A stretch of 64,000 nt of DNA from Miniphocaeibacter halophilus (GCF_016458825.1 NZ_CP066744.1:687001-751000), one strand, 5' to 3'; counted from the first letter of the stretch, positions 44,144 through 54,442 are shown. The notes: generated by a model not told the origin, from the letters alone. Numbers and translations are program-made.

Positions 44144-45344
44144 TTTTAAACTCCATATTTAATGACAAATTCATTAATTCATCAAAAGAAGTAGTTCCAT
44201 TATATAAATGTACTAGGGCTTTTTGTAGTAAATTTTTAATATTTTTTTCCCTTCCTAAGTTTCTTAATTTATCTAAGTCAATGTTTTTTCTTATAATATT
44301 TCTAAAATCACTATCTATTGGAAGTATTTCCATTACGGCTTTTCTTCCTAGGTATCCATTATTACATTTACTACAACCAACCGGTTTATAAATATATTTA
44401 GGAACTTCAACTCTATCTATATTTTTCAAAATCTCCTTTTGTTCTTCTGTTACTAAAACTTTTTCTTTACAGTTATTACAAAGATTTCTTATTAACCTTT
44501 GAGATAACACTCCCTTTAAAGATGCTTTAATTAAATAGTCATCTATATTCATATCTAACAACCTGATTATTGCTGAATAGGAATCACTTGTATGTAAGGT
44601 ACTAAAAACCCTATGGCCTGTTATAGCTGCCCTAACAGATATTTCTGCAGTTTCCCTATCCCTTGTTTCTCCAACTAGAATTATTTCCGGATCCTGACGA
44701 AGTATGGACTTTAAAGTATTTGAAAAACCTATCCCTGCTGCTTCATTTATTTGAATTTGATTAACCCCATCTATTTTAAATTCAACAGGATCTTCTACAG
44801 TAATAATATTAATGTCCTCTTTATTTAGTTCTTTAATAACAGAATATAATGTCGTGCTTTTACCACAACCGGTTGGCCCTGTTAAATAGATTAATCCATT
44901 TTCTACATTGGAAATATTTCTTATTAAAGATATATCCTCCTTACTAATTCCTAATTTATCTAAACTAACATTAGCCTCATCTTTATTTAAAATCCTTAAA
45001 ACTATTTTTTCTCCATATATGGTTAAAATAGTAGATACTCTAATATCAACATCCCTGTTAGTAAGGCTGTATTTAAAACCTCCATCTTGTGGAATTCTCT
45101 TTTCTGCTACATTTAATTTTGACATAATTTTAATTCTTGTTGTAATTTTAGATATTTCTTTTAAATCGTAACTTTTTGTTGTAAATAATTTTCCATCAAC
45201 CCTGTATCTAATACGAACTTTATCCTTTAAAGGTTCAATATGTATATCTGAAGCATTTTGTTTAATTGCATTGTTTATTAAATCATTTATCTCTTCTACA
45301 ATATTAATTTCTTCTTTGGATTCTAAAATCTTTTTTGAAAACAT
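44133..45344 (-). CDS. pilB: Type IV pilus assembly ATPase (PilB/GspE), short form without N1 domain
   Basis: A 403-residue secretion ATPase starting with a short N-terminal segment and then ASDIHIEPLKDKVRIRYRVDG. Walker A is GPTGCGKST (156-164), the Asp box ITVEDPVEF, Walker B ILVGETRDRETAE and the His box GHRVFSTLHTSDS. A tetracysteine zinc site (CNNCKEK...CSKCNNG) marks it as GspE/PilB rather than PilT. The usual N-terminal MshEN-type domain is absent. It is the first gene of the operon. No pilT retraction ATPase is present nearby. Confidence 0.93.
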   Translation of the reverse strand: MFSKKILESKEEINIVEEINDLINNAIKQNASDIHIEPLKDKVRIRYRVDGKLFTTKSYDLKEISKITTRIKIMSKLNVAEKRIPQDGGFKYSLTNRDVDIRVSTILTIYGEKIVLRILNKDEANVSLDKLGISKEDISLIRNISNVENGLIYLTGPTGCGKSTTLYSVIKELNKEDINIITVEDPVEFKIDGVNQIQINEAAGIGFSNTLKSILRQDPEIILVGETRDRETAEISVRAAITGHRVFSTLHTSDSYSAIIRLLDMNIDDYLIKASLKGVLSQRLIRNLCNNCKEKVLVTEEQKEILKNIDRVEVPKYIYKPVGCSKCNNGYLGRKAVMEILPIDSDFRNIIRKNIDLDKLRNLGREKNIKNLLQKALVHLYNGTTSFDELMNLSLNMEFKNGD

Positions 45345-45364
45345 TTTTCCTCCTAATAAAAAGT

Positions 45365-45425
45365 AAAAAACACAAAAGCCTTTTAATATAATACTATCAC
45401 AATAAAAGGAAAGCTTTGTGTTTTT
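45365..45425 (-). terminator. Long inverted repeat between AIM24 and the pilus operon
   Basis: AAAAAACACAAAAGCCTTTT (45365-45384) is nearly complementary to the stretch ending at 45425, with a loop of about 20 bases. On the minus strand it follows the AIM24-family gene and ends in T6, so it works as its terminator. Promoter-like A+T-rich bases in the loop may serve pilB. Confidence 0.6.
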
Positions 45426-45436
45426 ATTTTAAATAT

Positions 45437-46117
45437 TTAATTACTTGAAGGAAGTACAGAACCTATTGCACCTGCAATATTACTTAAAGGCATAGACTGT
45501 AATATAACTCTACCTGGTCCAGTTACAATTGTATTAAAAAGACCTTCTCCGCCAAACAAAATATTTTTCACTCCCGGTACGGATTTCACCTCTAAACTAC
45601 AGGTTGAATCCATAGTGGCTAAATGACCTGTATCTACAACAATAGATTGTCCTTCTTCTAGTGTATATTCTATTGCATGACCATCAATTTCAATAAAGGC
45701 CAATCCTTCACCTGAAAGTCTTTGCATTATAAAACCCTCACCGCCAAAAAATCCACCAGATATTTTCTTGTTAAAGAACACTGAAAGTTCTACTCCTTCT
45801 TCACAAGCCAAAAAAGCTCTTTTTTGTGCAATTATATCTTTATTTTGAGAAATATTAAATGTCATAATACTTCCTGGAAAACTTGATGCAAAAGCTATCA
45901 TTCCCGGACCATTTTTAGCAGTATATCTATTTTGAAACATCTTTTCTCCGGAAAACATTCTTCCAAAGGCTTTTCCAACTCCCCCTCTAGTAGTTGTTTC
46001 CATTTTCATATTAGGTGACATCCAGCTCATACCACCACCTTCAGAAATTACACTTTCACCATCTTCCAAATTACATACAACTACCGGTAAATTATCACCT
46101 AAAATTTCATATTCCAT
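45437..46117 (-). CDS. AIM24/TIGR00266-family protein
   Basis: A 226-residue Gly-rich soluble protein of the TIGR00266/AIM24 family. Typical segments are SVISEGGGMSWMSPNMKMET, GKAFGRMFSGEKMFQNRYTA and GGEGLFNTIVTGPGRVILQSMPL near the C-terminus. The fold is a beta-helix-like trimer; cellular role is not settled. GGGAG precedes the ATG. It is separate from the pilus genes by a terminator. Confidence 0.9.
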   Translation of the reverse strand: MEYEILGDNLPVVVCNLEDGESVISEGGGMSWMSPNMKMETTTRGGVGKAFGRMFSGEKMFQNRYTAKNGPGMIAFASSFPGSIMTFNISQNKDIIAQKRAFLACEEGVELSVFFNKKISGGFFGGEGFIMQRLSGEGLAFIEIDGHAIEYTLEEGQSIVVDTGHLATMDSTCSLEVKSVPGVKNILFGGEGLFNTIVTGPGRVILQSMPLSNIAGAIGSVLPSSN

Positions 46118-46148
46118 AAGACTCTCCCTTTTTTAATTTATATTTATA

Positions 46149-46952
46149 TTATTTTTCACAAATAAATAGATTATGATTTGAAATTCCCTGCATTTCTGGT
46201 TTTTTACAAATATAAAAATGATATTCTAACCATTTATTAAATTCTTCTTCAGTAAATTCATTAATTTCATTTACAAATAATTCCATAACTCCATCCTGTG
46301 CTATTATATTTAAAAGCTTAAGATTTGAATCTAAGACCATTTCCTTAAATTCGTCTATTGTGTGAAATACAAAGGGAATGTTCTTTAACTTGAAATCCTT
46401 TTGGTAAAATTTATCTTCTGTTAAATGCCTTGGACCTCTGTAAATAAAGGTTTCAGTAATATTTACCATGTCGTTATTAATAATGGAAATAAATATTTTC
46501 CCCTCTTCTTTTATTACTCTTTTACATTCCTTTAATAATTCTAATCTTTCATTATAATCTTCCATATGGTACATTGGTCCAAAGCAAAAAATTATATCCA
46601 TAGAATCGTCTGGTAGAGTTTTCATATAGGATAAGGCATCTGAATTAACGACTTTTATTTTTTCCTTTGATTTTTCATTAATAATGTTACAATGTTTTTC
46701 AACTAATTCTACAGCGGTAACTTCATGACCAAGTTTATTAAAATAAAGACTATAAATACCTGTACCTGCCCCTAGGTCTAAAATATTATCAGAGTACTTT
46801 AAATATTTTTTTATGTATTTTACCGTTGTTAAAAATTCTATACTTCCAGACTTGTTACTTAGTCTCTTATCCTCATCAAAAGCATCATATATCCTATTAA
46901 TTTTTTCCTGTTCATCCTCTACTTTACAAATACTGTCAAAATCCATTTCCAT
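46149..46952 (-). CDS. Class I SAM-dependent methyltransferase
   Basis: A 267-residue methyltransferase with motif I NILDLGAGTGIYSLYFNKLGH near residue 58, the acidic VTAVELVEKHC after strand 2, and the motif IV region MDIIFCFGPMYHMEDY. The C-terminal half is an additional substrate-binding part typical of small-molecule methyltransferases. It starts with AGGAGG upstream and is 31 bases before AIM24, so the two are probably cotranscribed. Substrate unknown. Confidence 0.82.
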   Translation of the reverse strand: MEMDFDSICKVEDEQEKINRIYDAFDEDKRLSNKSGSIEFLTTVKYIKKYLKYSDNILDLGAGTGIYSLYFNKLGHEVTAVELVEKHCNIINEKSKEKIKVVNSDALSYMKTLPDDSMDIIFCFGPMYHMEDYNERLELLKECKRVIKEEGKIFISIINNDMVNITETFIYRGPRHLTEDKFYQKDFKLKNIPFVFHTIDEFKEMVLDSNLKLLNIIAQDGVMELFVNEINEFTEEEFNKWLEYHFYICKKPEMQGISNHNLFICEK

Positions 46953-47072
46953 TTTCCATTTCCTCCTACCCTAAAACTTATTTAAACACCTCTATTCTAT
47001 ACTATTTCATTTTTATTATCTATGTGTTAACTTTTAGTTAAATTATTATATTAAAAGTTAATTTTATTTCAA

Positions 47073-47101
47073 TTGTAAAAGATTCTCTTCGTTGATAAGA
47101 T
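47073..47101 (+). promoter_or_regulatory. Candidate promoter of the XRE-TPR regulator
   Basis: TTGTAA (47073-47078), 17 bases, TAAGAT (47096-47101) with a TGA just before the -10 box, about 33 bases upstream of the AGGAGG site. Confidence 0.5.
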
Positions 47102-47140
47102 TATATTAACAAATAGCTATTTGATTTTAGGAGGTTCAAG

Positions 47141-48223
47141 ATGAAAATTAATGAAATTATTAGAAGTAAAAGAATAGAAAAAGGACTTACCCAAGAACAA
47201 GTAGCTAATATTTTAAATATTTCTACTCCAGCAGTAAATAAATGGGAAAGTGGAATAAGTCATCCTGACATTACCCTACTTCCAGCCTTAGGTAGACTAC
47301 TTGGAGTGGATATGAATACCTTACTTTCCTTTAAGGATAGTTTAACAGAAGAAGAAATTATCATTTTAGGAAATGAAATAATGCAAGTAATTGACAAGGA
47401 AGGATTTGACAAGGGCTATGAAATGGCAATGGATAAAATTTCAGAATATCCTAATAGTGAACTACTATTATTTAATTTAATACTTATGTTAAAAGGTGCA
47501 TTAATGAGTTATCCTAATGAAAATTCCAAAAAATATGAAGTAGAACTGGATAATTTGTTATATAAGCTAATTAATAGTAAGGATATACAAATTAGAGAAA
47601 TAGTATATGCAATGTTAATTCCAAAATATATAGACAATGATGAATTAGAAAAAGCTGAGGAATTAATAAACAAACTCCATACTGAAAACCCTTCAGTTAA
47701 TAAGACAATATTACAAACTGAACTCTATGTAAAACAAAAAAACTATAACAAGGCCTTAATAACACTGGAGTCTAAAATCTACTACACGGCCATGAATCTA
47801 CAATTGTATATTTCTTCACTAATGAAAATTTCCGCCTTACAAAATAACATGGAAGATGCAAATTACTTTGCTAAACTCGCTGATAAATTAATGGAGCTTT
47901 TGGAAATGCCAAATAGCTGTATGAAATCAGGCTTTTTAGAACTGGCAATGGAAGAAAAAAACATTGAAAAAACTTTAGAATATTTAAACTCTTTAGTTAC
48001 TTTAGGCAGTGAAATCATCGACTTCAAAAACTCCAGACTATATAAAAATATACCGATAAAAGAGAATTACAATAGTAAGGAATTTAGGAATATATTTTTA
48101 AATGCCATGTTAAATGAATTAAAAACTTCAAAAGAATATGATTTTTTAAGAAATAGTATAGAATTTGATGAATTAATAAATAAATATGAAGAGGAATTAG
48201 AAAAACTGGAAAGTAGCAATTAA
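47141..48223 (+). CDS. XRE-family regulator with TPR-like C-terminal domain
   Basis: A 360-residue protein: an N-terminal lambda-repressor-like helix-turn-helix (about residues 5-58, with KGLTQEQVANILNISTPAVNKWES) followed by a long all-helical part of TPR-like repeats (LEKAEELINKLH, YNKALITLESKIY). The pattern resembles RRNPP-type peptide-sensing regulators, which often control a neighbouring operon. Divergent from the methyltransferase-AIM24 pair. AGGAGG lies 7 bases before the ATG. Target and ligand are unknown. Confidence 0.85.
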   Translation: MKINEIIRSKRIEKGLTQEQVANILNISTPAVNKWESGISHPDITLLPALGRLLGVDMNTLLSFKDSLTEEEIIILGNEIMQVIDKEGFDKGYEMAMDKISEYPNSELLLFNLILMLKGALMSYPNENSKKYEVELDNLLYKLINSKDIQIREIVYAMLIPKYIDNDELEKAEELINKLHTENPSVNKTILQTELYVKQKNYNKALITLESKIYYTAMNLQLYISSLMKISALQNNMEDANYFAKLADKLMELLEMPNSCMKSGFLELAMEEKNIEKTLEYLNSLVTLGSEIIDFKNSRLYKNIPIKENYNSKEFRNIFLNAMLNELKTSKEYDFLRNSIEFDELINKYEEELEKLESSN

Positions 48224-48240
48224 GGCTACTTTCTTTTCCT
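48209..48240 (+). terminator. Terminator of the XRE-TPR gene
   Basis: GAAAGTAGC and GCTACTTTC pair around a 7-base loop overlapping the stop codon, followed by a T-rich run. Confidence 0.75.
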
Positions 48241-48248
48241 TTTAAATT

Positions 48249-48749
48249 TTATAAGACCTTTTGGTAGGCTACTCTTAAATCACCATTTCTTAGGAAAATT
48301 CTCCCACATTCTAAAAATCCATTTTTCTCTAAAAAATTCCTCATTTTAAAATTATCTTCATGGGTATCAATTCTAATATTATAAATACCTTTTGAAAGGC
48401 ATATTTTTTCAATTTTCCTTAACATTTTTCCGGCATTGCCTTCTTGTCTATAATTAACATTTACAGCAAAACGGTGTATTGTACAATACTCCTCTTCATT
48501 TAACCAGTTACCATTAAAAATCAAATCGTAGGTTTTTTCTCCATCGAAAATAATAGCTGCCGTACCTTTTATTTCTCCCTTTTCCTCTAATACATAGGAA
48601 TATTCCATTTCCATATCCTTAATTAAAGTGGATTTGTTAGGTCCTTCATTTTGCCACTGGTCTACACCATCAGTTTTTAACGATTCTGAAGCCATTTTAT
48701 ATATTTCTAAAACACTGTCTACATCCTTTGCATTTGTATATCTTAACAT
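48249..48749 (-). CDS. GNAT-family N-acetyltransferase
   Basis: A 166-residue GNAT protein. Its entry is YTNAKDVDSVLEIYKMAS. Strands and the acetyl-CoA loop lie in IHRFAVNVNYRQEGNAGKMLRK, and the ending is NFMRNFLEKNGFLECGRI-like with RIDTHEDNFKMRNFLEKNGF. It resembles Eis/YjaB-type acetyltransferases only in the core. AGGAG precedes the ATG. It is convergent with the XRE-TPR gene. The acceptor is unknown. Confidence 0.85.
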   Translation of the reverse strand: MLRYTNAKDVDSVLEIYKMASESLKTDGVDQWQNEGPNKSTLIKDMEMEYSYVLEEKGEIKGTAAIIFDGEKTYDLIFNGNWLNEEEYCTIHRFAVNVNYRQEGNAGKMLRKIEKICLSKGIYNIRIDTHEDNFKMRNFLEKNGFLECGRIFLRNGDLRVAYQKVL

Positions 48750-48812
48750 ATTAAATCTCCTATATAATATTTAATAATATTATACAGCAAAAGAATATAA
48801 AATTTCACAAAT

Positions 48813-48860
48813 AAAAAACACATTTCCAAGTTAATTTATTTTTCCTTAGAAATGTGTTTT
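48813..48860 (-). terminator. Terminator of the tyrosine phenol-lyase gene
   Basis: AAAACACATTTC (48815-48826) pairs with GAAATGTGTTTT (48849-48860); on the minus strand a T-run follows. Confidence 0.8.
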
Positions 48861-48879
48861 GTTTTATTTTTTTATAATA

Positions 48880-50292
<1,413 letters not shown>

Positions 50293-50293
50293 T

Positions 50294-50310
50294 TAATGCA
50301 TAATGCATTA
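50294..50310. promoter_or_regulatory. Palindromic operator in the tpl promoter region
   Basis: TAATGCATAATGCATTA is an 8-bp perfect inverted repeat around one base. On the minus strand a TATAAT -10-like box (50312-50307) overlaps one arm. It lies about 35 bases before the tpl start codon. The divergent GntR-family protein is the likely binder. Similar GCATT/AATGC half-sites occur within that regulator's own promoter (50381-50396). Confidence 0.65.
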
Positions 50311-50373
50311 TACTTATGTCCTTATAATATCATAAAATTTAAAATAATCAATAGATATTAATATTATAATTAA

Positions 50374-50402
50374 TTGATTTGCATTTTCTCTAATGCTATA
50401 AT
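50374..50402 (+). promoter_or_regulatory. Promoter of the GntR regulator
   Basis: TTGATT (50374-50379), 17 bases, TATAAT (50397-50402). Inverted GCATT and AATGC half-sites lie in the spacer, which suggests autoregulation. Confidence 0.7.
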
Positions 50403-50429
50403 TCTATATAATAAAGGATTGGAGTAAAT

Positions 50430-51080
50430 ATGATTAATAAACTTAGCTTAAATGAACAAATATATGAAGCAATAAGAAAAGATATTTTTACAAATAAAAT
50501 AAAAAATGGTTCTATTCTTGTAAACAAGGATTTACAGGAACGTTTTGATGTTAGTTCCAGTCCAATTAGAGATGCAATTAATAGATTAGAACAAGATGGA
50601 TTAATTTATAAAATTACTCGTGCCGGTGCTGAAGTAATAACTTTAGACTACGATAAAACAAAGGAAATTAATGAATTAATGCAAATAATTACATCCGGGT
50701 CTATTACCCTGTCTATAAAACATAAAAACAAAAAGGAACTGGATAAGAAATTAATAGAGCTTTTGAAAATTCAAAAAGAATATTTAAATACAGACAAATA
50801 TTTTTATTATGACTATTGTTTTCACAAATTGTTTTTTGAATATTCCAATAATGAATTTTTAATTAAAATATATAACCAATACAATGTTTTATTTGAAATG
50901 GCTGTACGATCTTTAGATGCAATTTATAATAATGAAGCAAAAATTATTCACAGGCAACAATCTCTAGAATGCCATGAAGAAATTTCCGAAAATTTTATAG
51001 ATAATAATTTAAATAAAACATTGTTATCTATAGAAAAACATTATGATCATGCAGATGAAATATTTAAAAAATACTATTAA
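50430..51080 (+). CDS. GntR-family (FadR/FCD-type) regulator next to tpl
   Basis: A 216-residue regulator: an N-terminal winged helix-turn-helix (LNEQIYEAIRKDIFTNKI... VSSSPIRDAINRLEQDGLIYK) followed by an all-helical FCD-type domain with metal/ligand-site residues spaced as DYCFHKLFFEYSN and CHEEI...EKHYDH. It is divergent from tyrosine phenol-lyase and shares dyad half-sites with its promoter. It therefore probably controls tpl, perhaps in response to tyrosine or a product. In enterics tpl is governed by TyrR, so this would be a different circuit. Confidence 0.88.
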   Translation: MINKLSLNEQIYEAIRKDIFTNKIKNGSILVNKDLQERFDVSSSPIRDAINRLEQDGLIYKITRAGAEVITLDYDKTKEINELMQIITSGSITLSIKHKNKKELDKKLIELLKIQKEYLNTDKYFYYDYCFHKLFFEYSNNEFLIKIYNQYNVLFEMAVRSLDAIYNNEAKIIHRQQSLECHEEISENFIDNNLNKTLLSIEKHYDHADEIFKKYY

Positions 51081-51120
51081 TTCTATAATTATTAGAAAAT
51101 TAATAACCTAAGGAGACAAA

Positions 51121-51426
51121 ATGGACAATACAATATCGGCTTTAGATTTAGAATTATTAATGGAAAAAAAAAAAATAAATATAATTGATGTCAGAGATGA
51201 AAATGAATTTAAAAGAGGACATATTAAAAACTCAATTAATATTCCTTTAAAGTATATTGAAGAGAAATGTATGGATTTTAAAGAAGATGAAATTTACTAT
51301 ATTATATGTAAAAGTGGTATGAGGTCTAGTAGGGCTTGTCAGTTCCTTTGTAATTCAAAGAATTTTAAAGCAATTAATTTAAATGGTGGAATTATGTCCT
51401 GGAAAGGTGAATTAGTTTCGGATTAA
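51121..51426 (+). CDS. Single-domain rhodanese
   Basis: A 101-residue rhodanese: IIDVRDENEFKRGHIKNSINIPL, then the active loop ICKSGMRSSRAC with the catalytic Cys at the start (CKSGMRS), and the closing NLNGGIMSWKGE. Such domains transfer sulphane sulphur. It is 40 bases downstream of the GntR gene, on the same strand, with AAGGAG before the ATG, so the two are likely cotranscribed. A role in tyrosine catabolism is not obvious. Confidence 0.92.
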   Translation: MDNTISALDLELLMEKKKINIIDVRDENEFKRGHIKNSINIPLKYIEEKCMDFKEDEIYYIICKSGMRSSRACQFLCNSKNFKAINLNGGIMSWKGELVSD

Positions 51427-51451
51427 ATAGAGTGGGAGGTAGATAATTATT

Positions 51452-51500
51452 GAATCTGTGAAATAGTTTGTGCATGAAAAACTATTTCACAGATTCTTTT
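51452..51500 (+). terminator. Terminator of the GntR-rhodanese unit
   Basis: An 18-bp perfect inverted repeat (51452-51469 and 51479-51496) with a 9-base loop is followed by T4. The stem is unusually long. Confidence 0.8.
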
Positions 51501-51576
51501 ACTTTACATTCTTCAGGAATATCTTTTATAATCTATTTAAAACAAATTAAATTCTTATCTATTTGAATCTTTAGAA

Positions 51577-52026
51577 TTATACATAATCTTTTATTATTTT
51601 AACAAAAGTTTCATCACTATCTGTATTTATTAACATTTTTATTACTTCTGAATTTGCTAAAATTTTTGATAATTCAGCCAATAATTTAATATGACTATCT
51701 GTATCTTTCGCAGATAATACTATTAATAATTTAACGGGATCATTTTCTTTGCTACCAAACTCTATTTCTGGTATTAAAGTTGAAAAATGTAATGATGTAA
51801 CCTTTGCTCCATCTTCTGGCCTAGCATGTGCTAATGCAACATTTTTTGTCATAACTATATAAGGTCCAAATTTTCTTACATTATTAATCATAGATGTAAC
51901 ATATTCTCTAGTTATATCCCCCCTATCAAGCATTTTTTTAGATGCCTTTTCTATTGCATCCTCCCAGTTTTTAGCATATATATTTATACTTACATCCTCT
52001 ATACCTATATTTTTTAAAGATAACAT
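51577..52026 (-). CDS. PTS EIIA, ascorbate/mannitol-fructose type (UlaC-like)
   Basis: A 149-residue EIIA with the phosphorylated His in the family motif NVALAHARPEDGAKV, near residue 66. It receives phosphate from HPr and passes it to the IIB encoded upstream. Together with the IIC and IIB genes it forms a full three-subunit transporter of the ascorbate (Ula/Sga) family. It is last in the operon. The sugar cannot be told from sequence. Confidence 0.88.
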   Translation of the reverse strand: MLSLKNIGIEDVSINIYAKNWEDAIEKASKKMLDRGDITREYVTSMINNVRKFGPYIVMTKNVALAHARPEDGAKVTSLHFSTLIPEIEFGSKENDPVKLLIVLSAKDTDSHIKLLAELSKILANSEVIKMLINTDSDETFVKIIKDYV

Positions 52027-52035
52027 TCATTTCTC

Positions 52036-53373
52036 CTACTTATTGTTTTTTTTCTTTCGTTTAATCTCCAATATACTTAACAATATAAAGGAAGCAATTA
52101 TTATACCTATGCCAATTATTGGTTGTTTAAATAAAATCATCAATATCATAGCATCTATACAATCTTGTCCTACACCTGTAGAACCTACAGCTCCAAAATC
52201 AAATATCCCATATACAAATGCAGATAAAATAATTAATATAAAGCCATATACAAATCCTGATATTACAGCACCTCTACGTCCACCTGTAGCATTCCCCATT
52301 ATTCCTGCTATACCTCCAGTAAAAAATCCACCTATTATAGAAACCAATGGTACTGCTTTAAATACTATAGATGAAACTAACATTGCTATTAACATACCAA
52401 TTACTGAGGAAATAAAACCTATCATTAGTGAATTTGGAGCAAATCCAAATAAAGCTGGAACATCTAAAGCAGGTCTTGCACCCGGTACTAATTTATCTGA
52501 TATACCCTTAAAGGCAGGCACTAATTCCCCTAAAAACAATCTTACACCTTGTAGTAACACTAAAATTCCAACAGTAAAACCTAAGGCTTTTAAAATTCCA
52601 TATACTATATAATTTTGTTCACCCGCCATTTCTGAAACAACTTTTGGACCTGCACTTATAATGATGAACAAATAGAATATTAACATCACTATCGATACTG
52701 ATATAGATGTATCTTTAAAAAAACTTAATGATTTTGGTAACTCAACTTCTTCAGCATCCTTATTCTTGTTTCCTAAGGCACCTCCTATATATGCAGATGC
52801 AACTACTCCAACAGTCGTTAGGTGTCCATAAGCAATATTATCTGATTTTGTAATTTTTTTAACAATTGGTTGTGCTATTGCTGGTAAAATAACCATTAAC
52901 ATTCCCTGTAAAATTGAACCTGCTAAAATTGTTATAGATTCATTATAATCATTTATATAAAATCCATAAGCTATAGTTACTGATAAAATCCACATCATAT
53001 GCCCGGTTAAAAATATGTATTTTAATGGAGTCACTCTAGCTAAAACTACATTAACAATAAATCCTACTGCCATAATTAATGCAGAAGTTCTTGCAATTAC
53101 TGGAATAGCTGTCTGCATTGCTCCAACAACAGCTTCTGATGATGTTGCAAATCCATCTAGATTAAAAACTGTTTGAAATAAGTCTACAAAAGGTGATATC
53201 TCTTGCACTATAATTGATGAACCTGCTGATAGCATAAGCATACCTAATGCAGTTTTTATTGTTCCTGAAAATACCTCGCTGGCATTCTTCTTCTGTAGTA
53301 CTAATCCAATTAATGCGACAATAGCAAGAATAATTGCAGGGGTTTGTATTAATTGTAACAAAAAATCCAACAT
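52036..53373 (-). CDS. PTS EIIC, ascorbate (UlaA/SgaT) family
   Basis: A 445-residue membrane protein with about ten to eleven helices. Features of the SgaT/UlaA family are visible: QKKNASEVFSGTIKTALGMLML at the start, FLTGHMMWILSV in the middle, and GRRGAVISGFVYGFILI near the end. It transports and couples phosphorylation of its sugar with the IIA and IIB encoded alongside. Despite the family name, many members carry other substrates, and the SIS neighbour hints at an amino sugar. Confidence 0.88.
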   Translation of the reverse strand: MLDFLLQLIQTPAIILAIVALIGLVLQKKNASEVFSGTIKTALGMLMLSAGSSIIVQEISPFVDLFQTVFNLDGFATSSEAVVGAMQTAIPVIARTSALIMAVGFIVNVVLARVTPLKYIFLTGHMMWILSVTIAYGFYINDYNESITILAGSILQGMLMVILPAIAQPIVKKITKSDNIAYGHLTTVGVVASAYIGGALGNKNKDAEEVELPKSLSFFKDTSISVSIVMLIFYLFIIISAGPKVVSEMAGEQNYIVYGILKALGFTVGILVLLQGVRLFLGELVPAFKGISDKLVPGARPALDVPALFGFAPNSLMIGFISSVIGMLIAMLVSSIVFKAVPLVSIIGGFFTGGIAGIMGNATGGRRGAVISGFVYGFILIILSAFVYGIFDFGAVGSTGVGQDCIDAMILMILFKQPIIGIGIIIASFILLSILEIKRKKKNNK

Positions 53374-53655
53374 TTATTTTTCTCCTTTTTTCTCAAGTAT
53401 GTTTTGTATACCTTCTTGCATTTCTTCTACATCCACAATATTATGAACAAATACAACATCTGATTCATCTTTAAAATTATCTTTAAATTCATAAGTTGTT
53501 ATTAGTATATCTCTTGGCTTACCTTTTACTGTCCCCATATCCCAATGTTCAATATTTGCTTTTAATCCTAGATTTTTTAACGCTGTTTCAGCTGTCATTT
53601 TCATAATTAAACTTGAGCCCATTCCTAATCCACAAACTGTAATTATATATAACAT
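53374..53655 (-). CDS. PTS EIIB, ascorbate-type (UlaB-like)
   Basis: A 93-residue IIB with the P-loop Cys in ITVCGLGMGSSLIMKM near residue 8. The rest has the Rossmann-like fold of the lactose/ascorbate IIB class. It starts with AAGGAGG and its stop is directly adjacent to the IIC gene. It is phosphorylated on the Cys and hands the phosphate to sugar entering through IIC. Confidence 0.92.
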   Translation of the reverse strand: MLYIITVCGLGMGSSLIMKMTAETALKNLGLKANIEHWDMGTVKGKPRDILITTYEFKDNFKDESDVVFVHNIVDVEEMQEGIQNILEKKGEK

Positions 53656-53672
53656 ACTTTCCTCCTTATTAA

Positions 53673-54407
53673 TTATAGATTTTCTATTAATGAAGAATAT
53701 TTTTTAATATATTGTTTATTAATTTCATCTCCTTCATCTAAGTTTGAGCTCACATATATAGGAGGCTTAAATCCATTTTCAACACAAATTTCTACTGTTC
53801 TTGCTATTATACTTTGCATAGTAAACATTCCAAGCACTGTAGATGTTCCACAAAATTTTGTCCCTAACCCATCTTTCTCTAACACAGCATCACCCTTTAC
53901 ACATTTTATATCGATTACAACATCTGCAACATCTGAAAGTTTTTTACCACTAGAATGTCTGGATTCTACACCTTCAGAAAAGTTCTTTGAAGTTAAAGCT
54001 ATAACTTTAATATCTCTTTCCTTACATGCTAAGGCCATATCAATTACTGCAGCATTTCTTCCTGAAATTGAAACTATTATTATTGAATCGTTTTCATTTG
54101 TATTAACTAATTTTAAATATTCATCAGAAAAACCCTCTATCCTTTCTTGTAATGTAGATAATTTCGCTTTTGGAAATAAAGCTAAGTGTGGTATTAATAA
54201 AGCATTAACAGGAACCAACCCACCCGCTCTATAAAAAATTTCCATAGAAAACATTTGTGAGTGCCCACATCCATATGCATGTATTAATCTATTATTCATT
54301 ATAGATTCTGCACATATTTCAGCCGCTTTTTCCACAGATTCTTTTTCCTCAATATACTGTTTTTCTAGCTGTTTCTTTACAATTTCAAAATACTTCTCAT
54401 TTAACAT
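53673..54407 (-). CDS. SIS-domain sugar isomerase-like protein (UPF0309)
   Basis: A 244-residue SIS-fold protein with the UPF0309 signature: IHAYGCGHSQMFSMEIFYRAGG, and later SIIIVSISGRNAAVIDMAL and TSKNFSEGVESRHSSGKKL. SIS domains bind phosphosugars. Between a GntR/UTRA regulator and a PTS, it probably acts on the incoming sugar phosphate, as an isomerase, deaminase or etherase. It is the first gene of the PTS operon, with an operator-like dyad just upstream. Confidence 0.88.
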   Translation of the reverse strand: MLNEKYFEIVKKQLEKQYIEEKESVEKAAEICAESIMNNRLIHAYGCGHSQMFSMEIFYRAGGLVPVNALLIPHLALFPKAKLSTLQERIEGFSDEYLKLVNTNENDSIIIVSISGRNAAVIDMALACKERDIKVIALTSKNFSEGVESRHSSGKKLSDVADVVIDIKCVKGDAVLEKDGLGTKFCGTSTVLGMFTMQSIIARTVEICVENGFKPPIYVSSNLDEGDEINKQYIKKYSSLIENL

Positions 54408-54442
54408 TACATCATCCCCTATTATATTATAATTGTATATCT

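Noticed and set aside
44133-45344. pilB as a truncated or broken gene
   Set aside because: It has its own ribosome site and ATG and all motor motifs; short PilB forms are known, so lack of the N-terminal domain is not evidence of damage.
45365-45425. Long inverted repeat as a mobile-element end
   Set aside because: No transposase, target duplication or second copy was seen; position and U-run fit a terminator.
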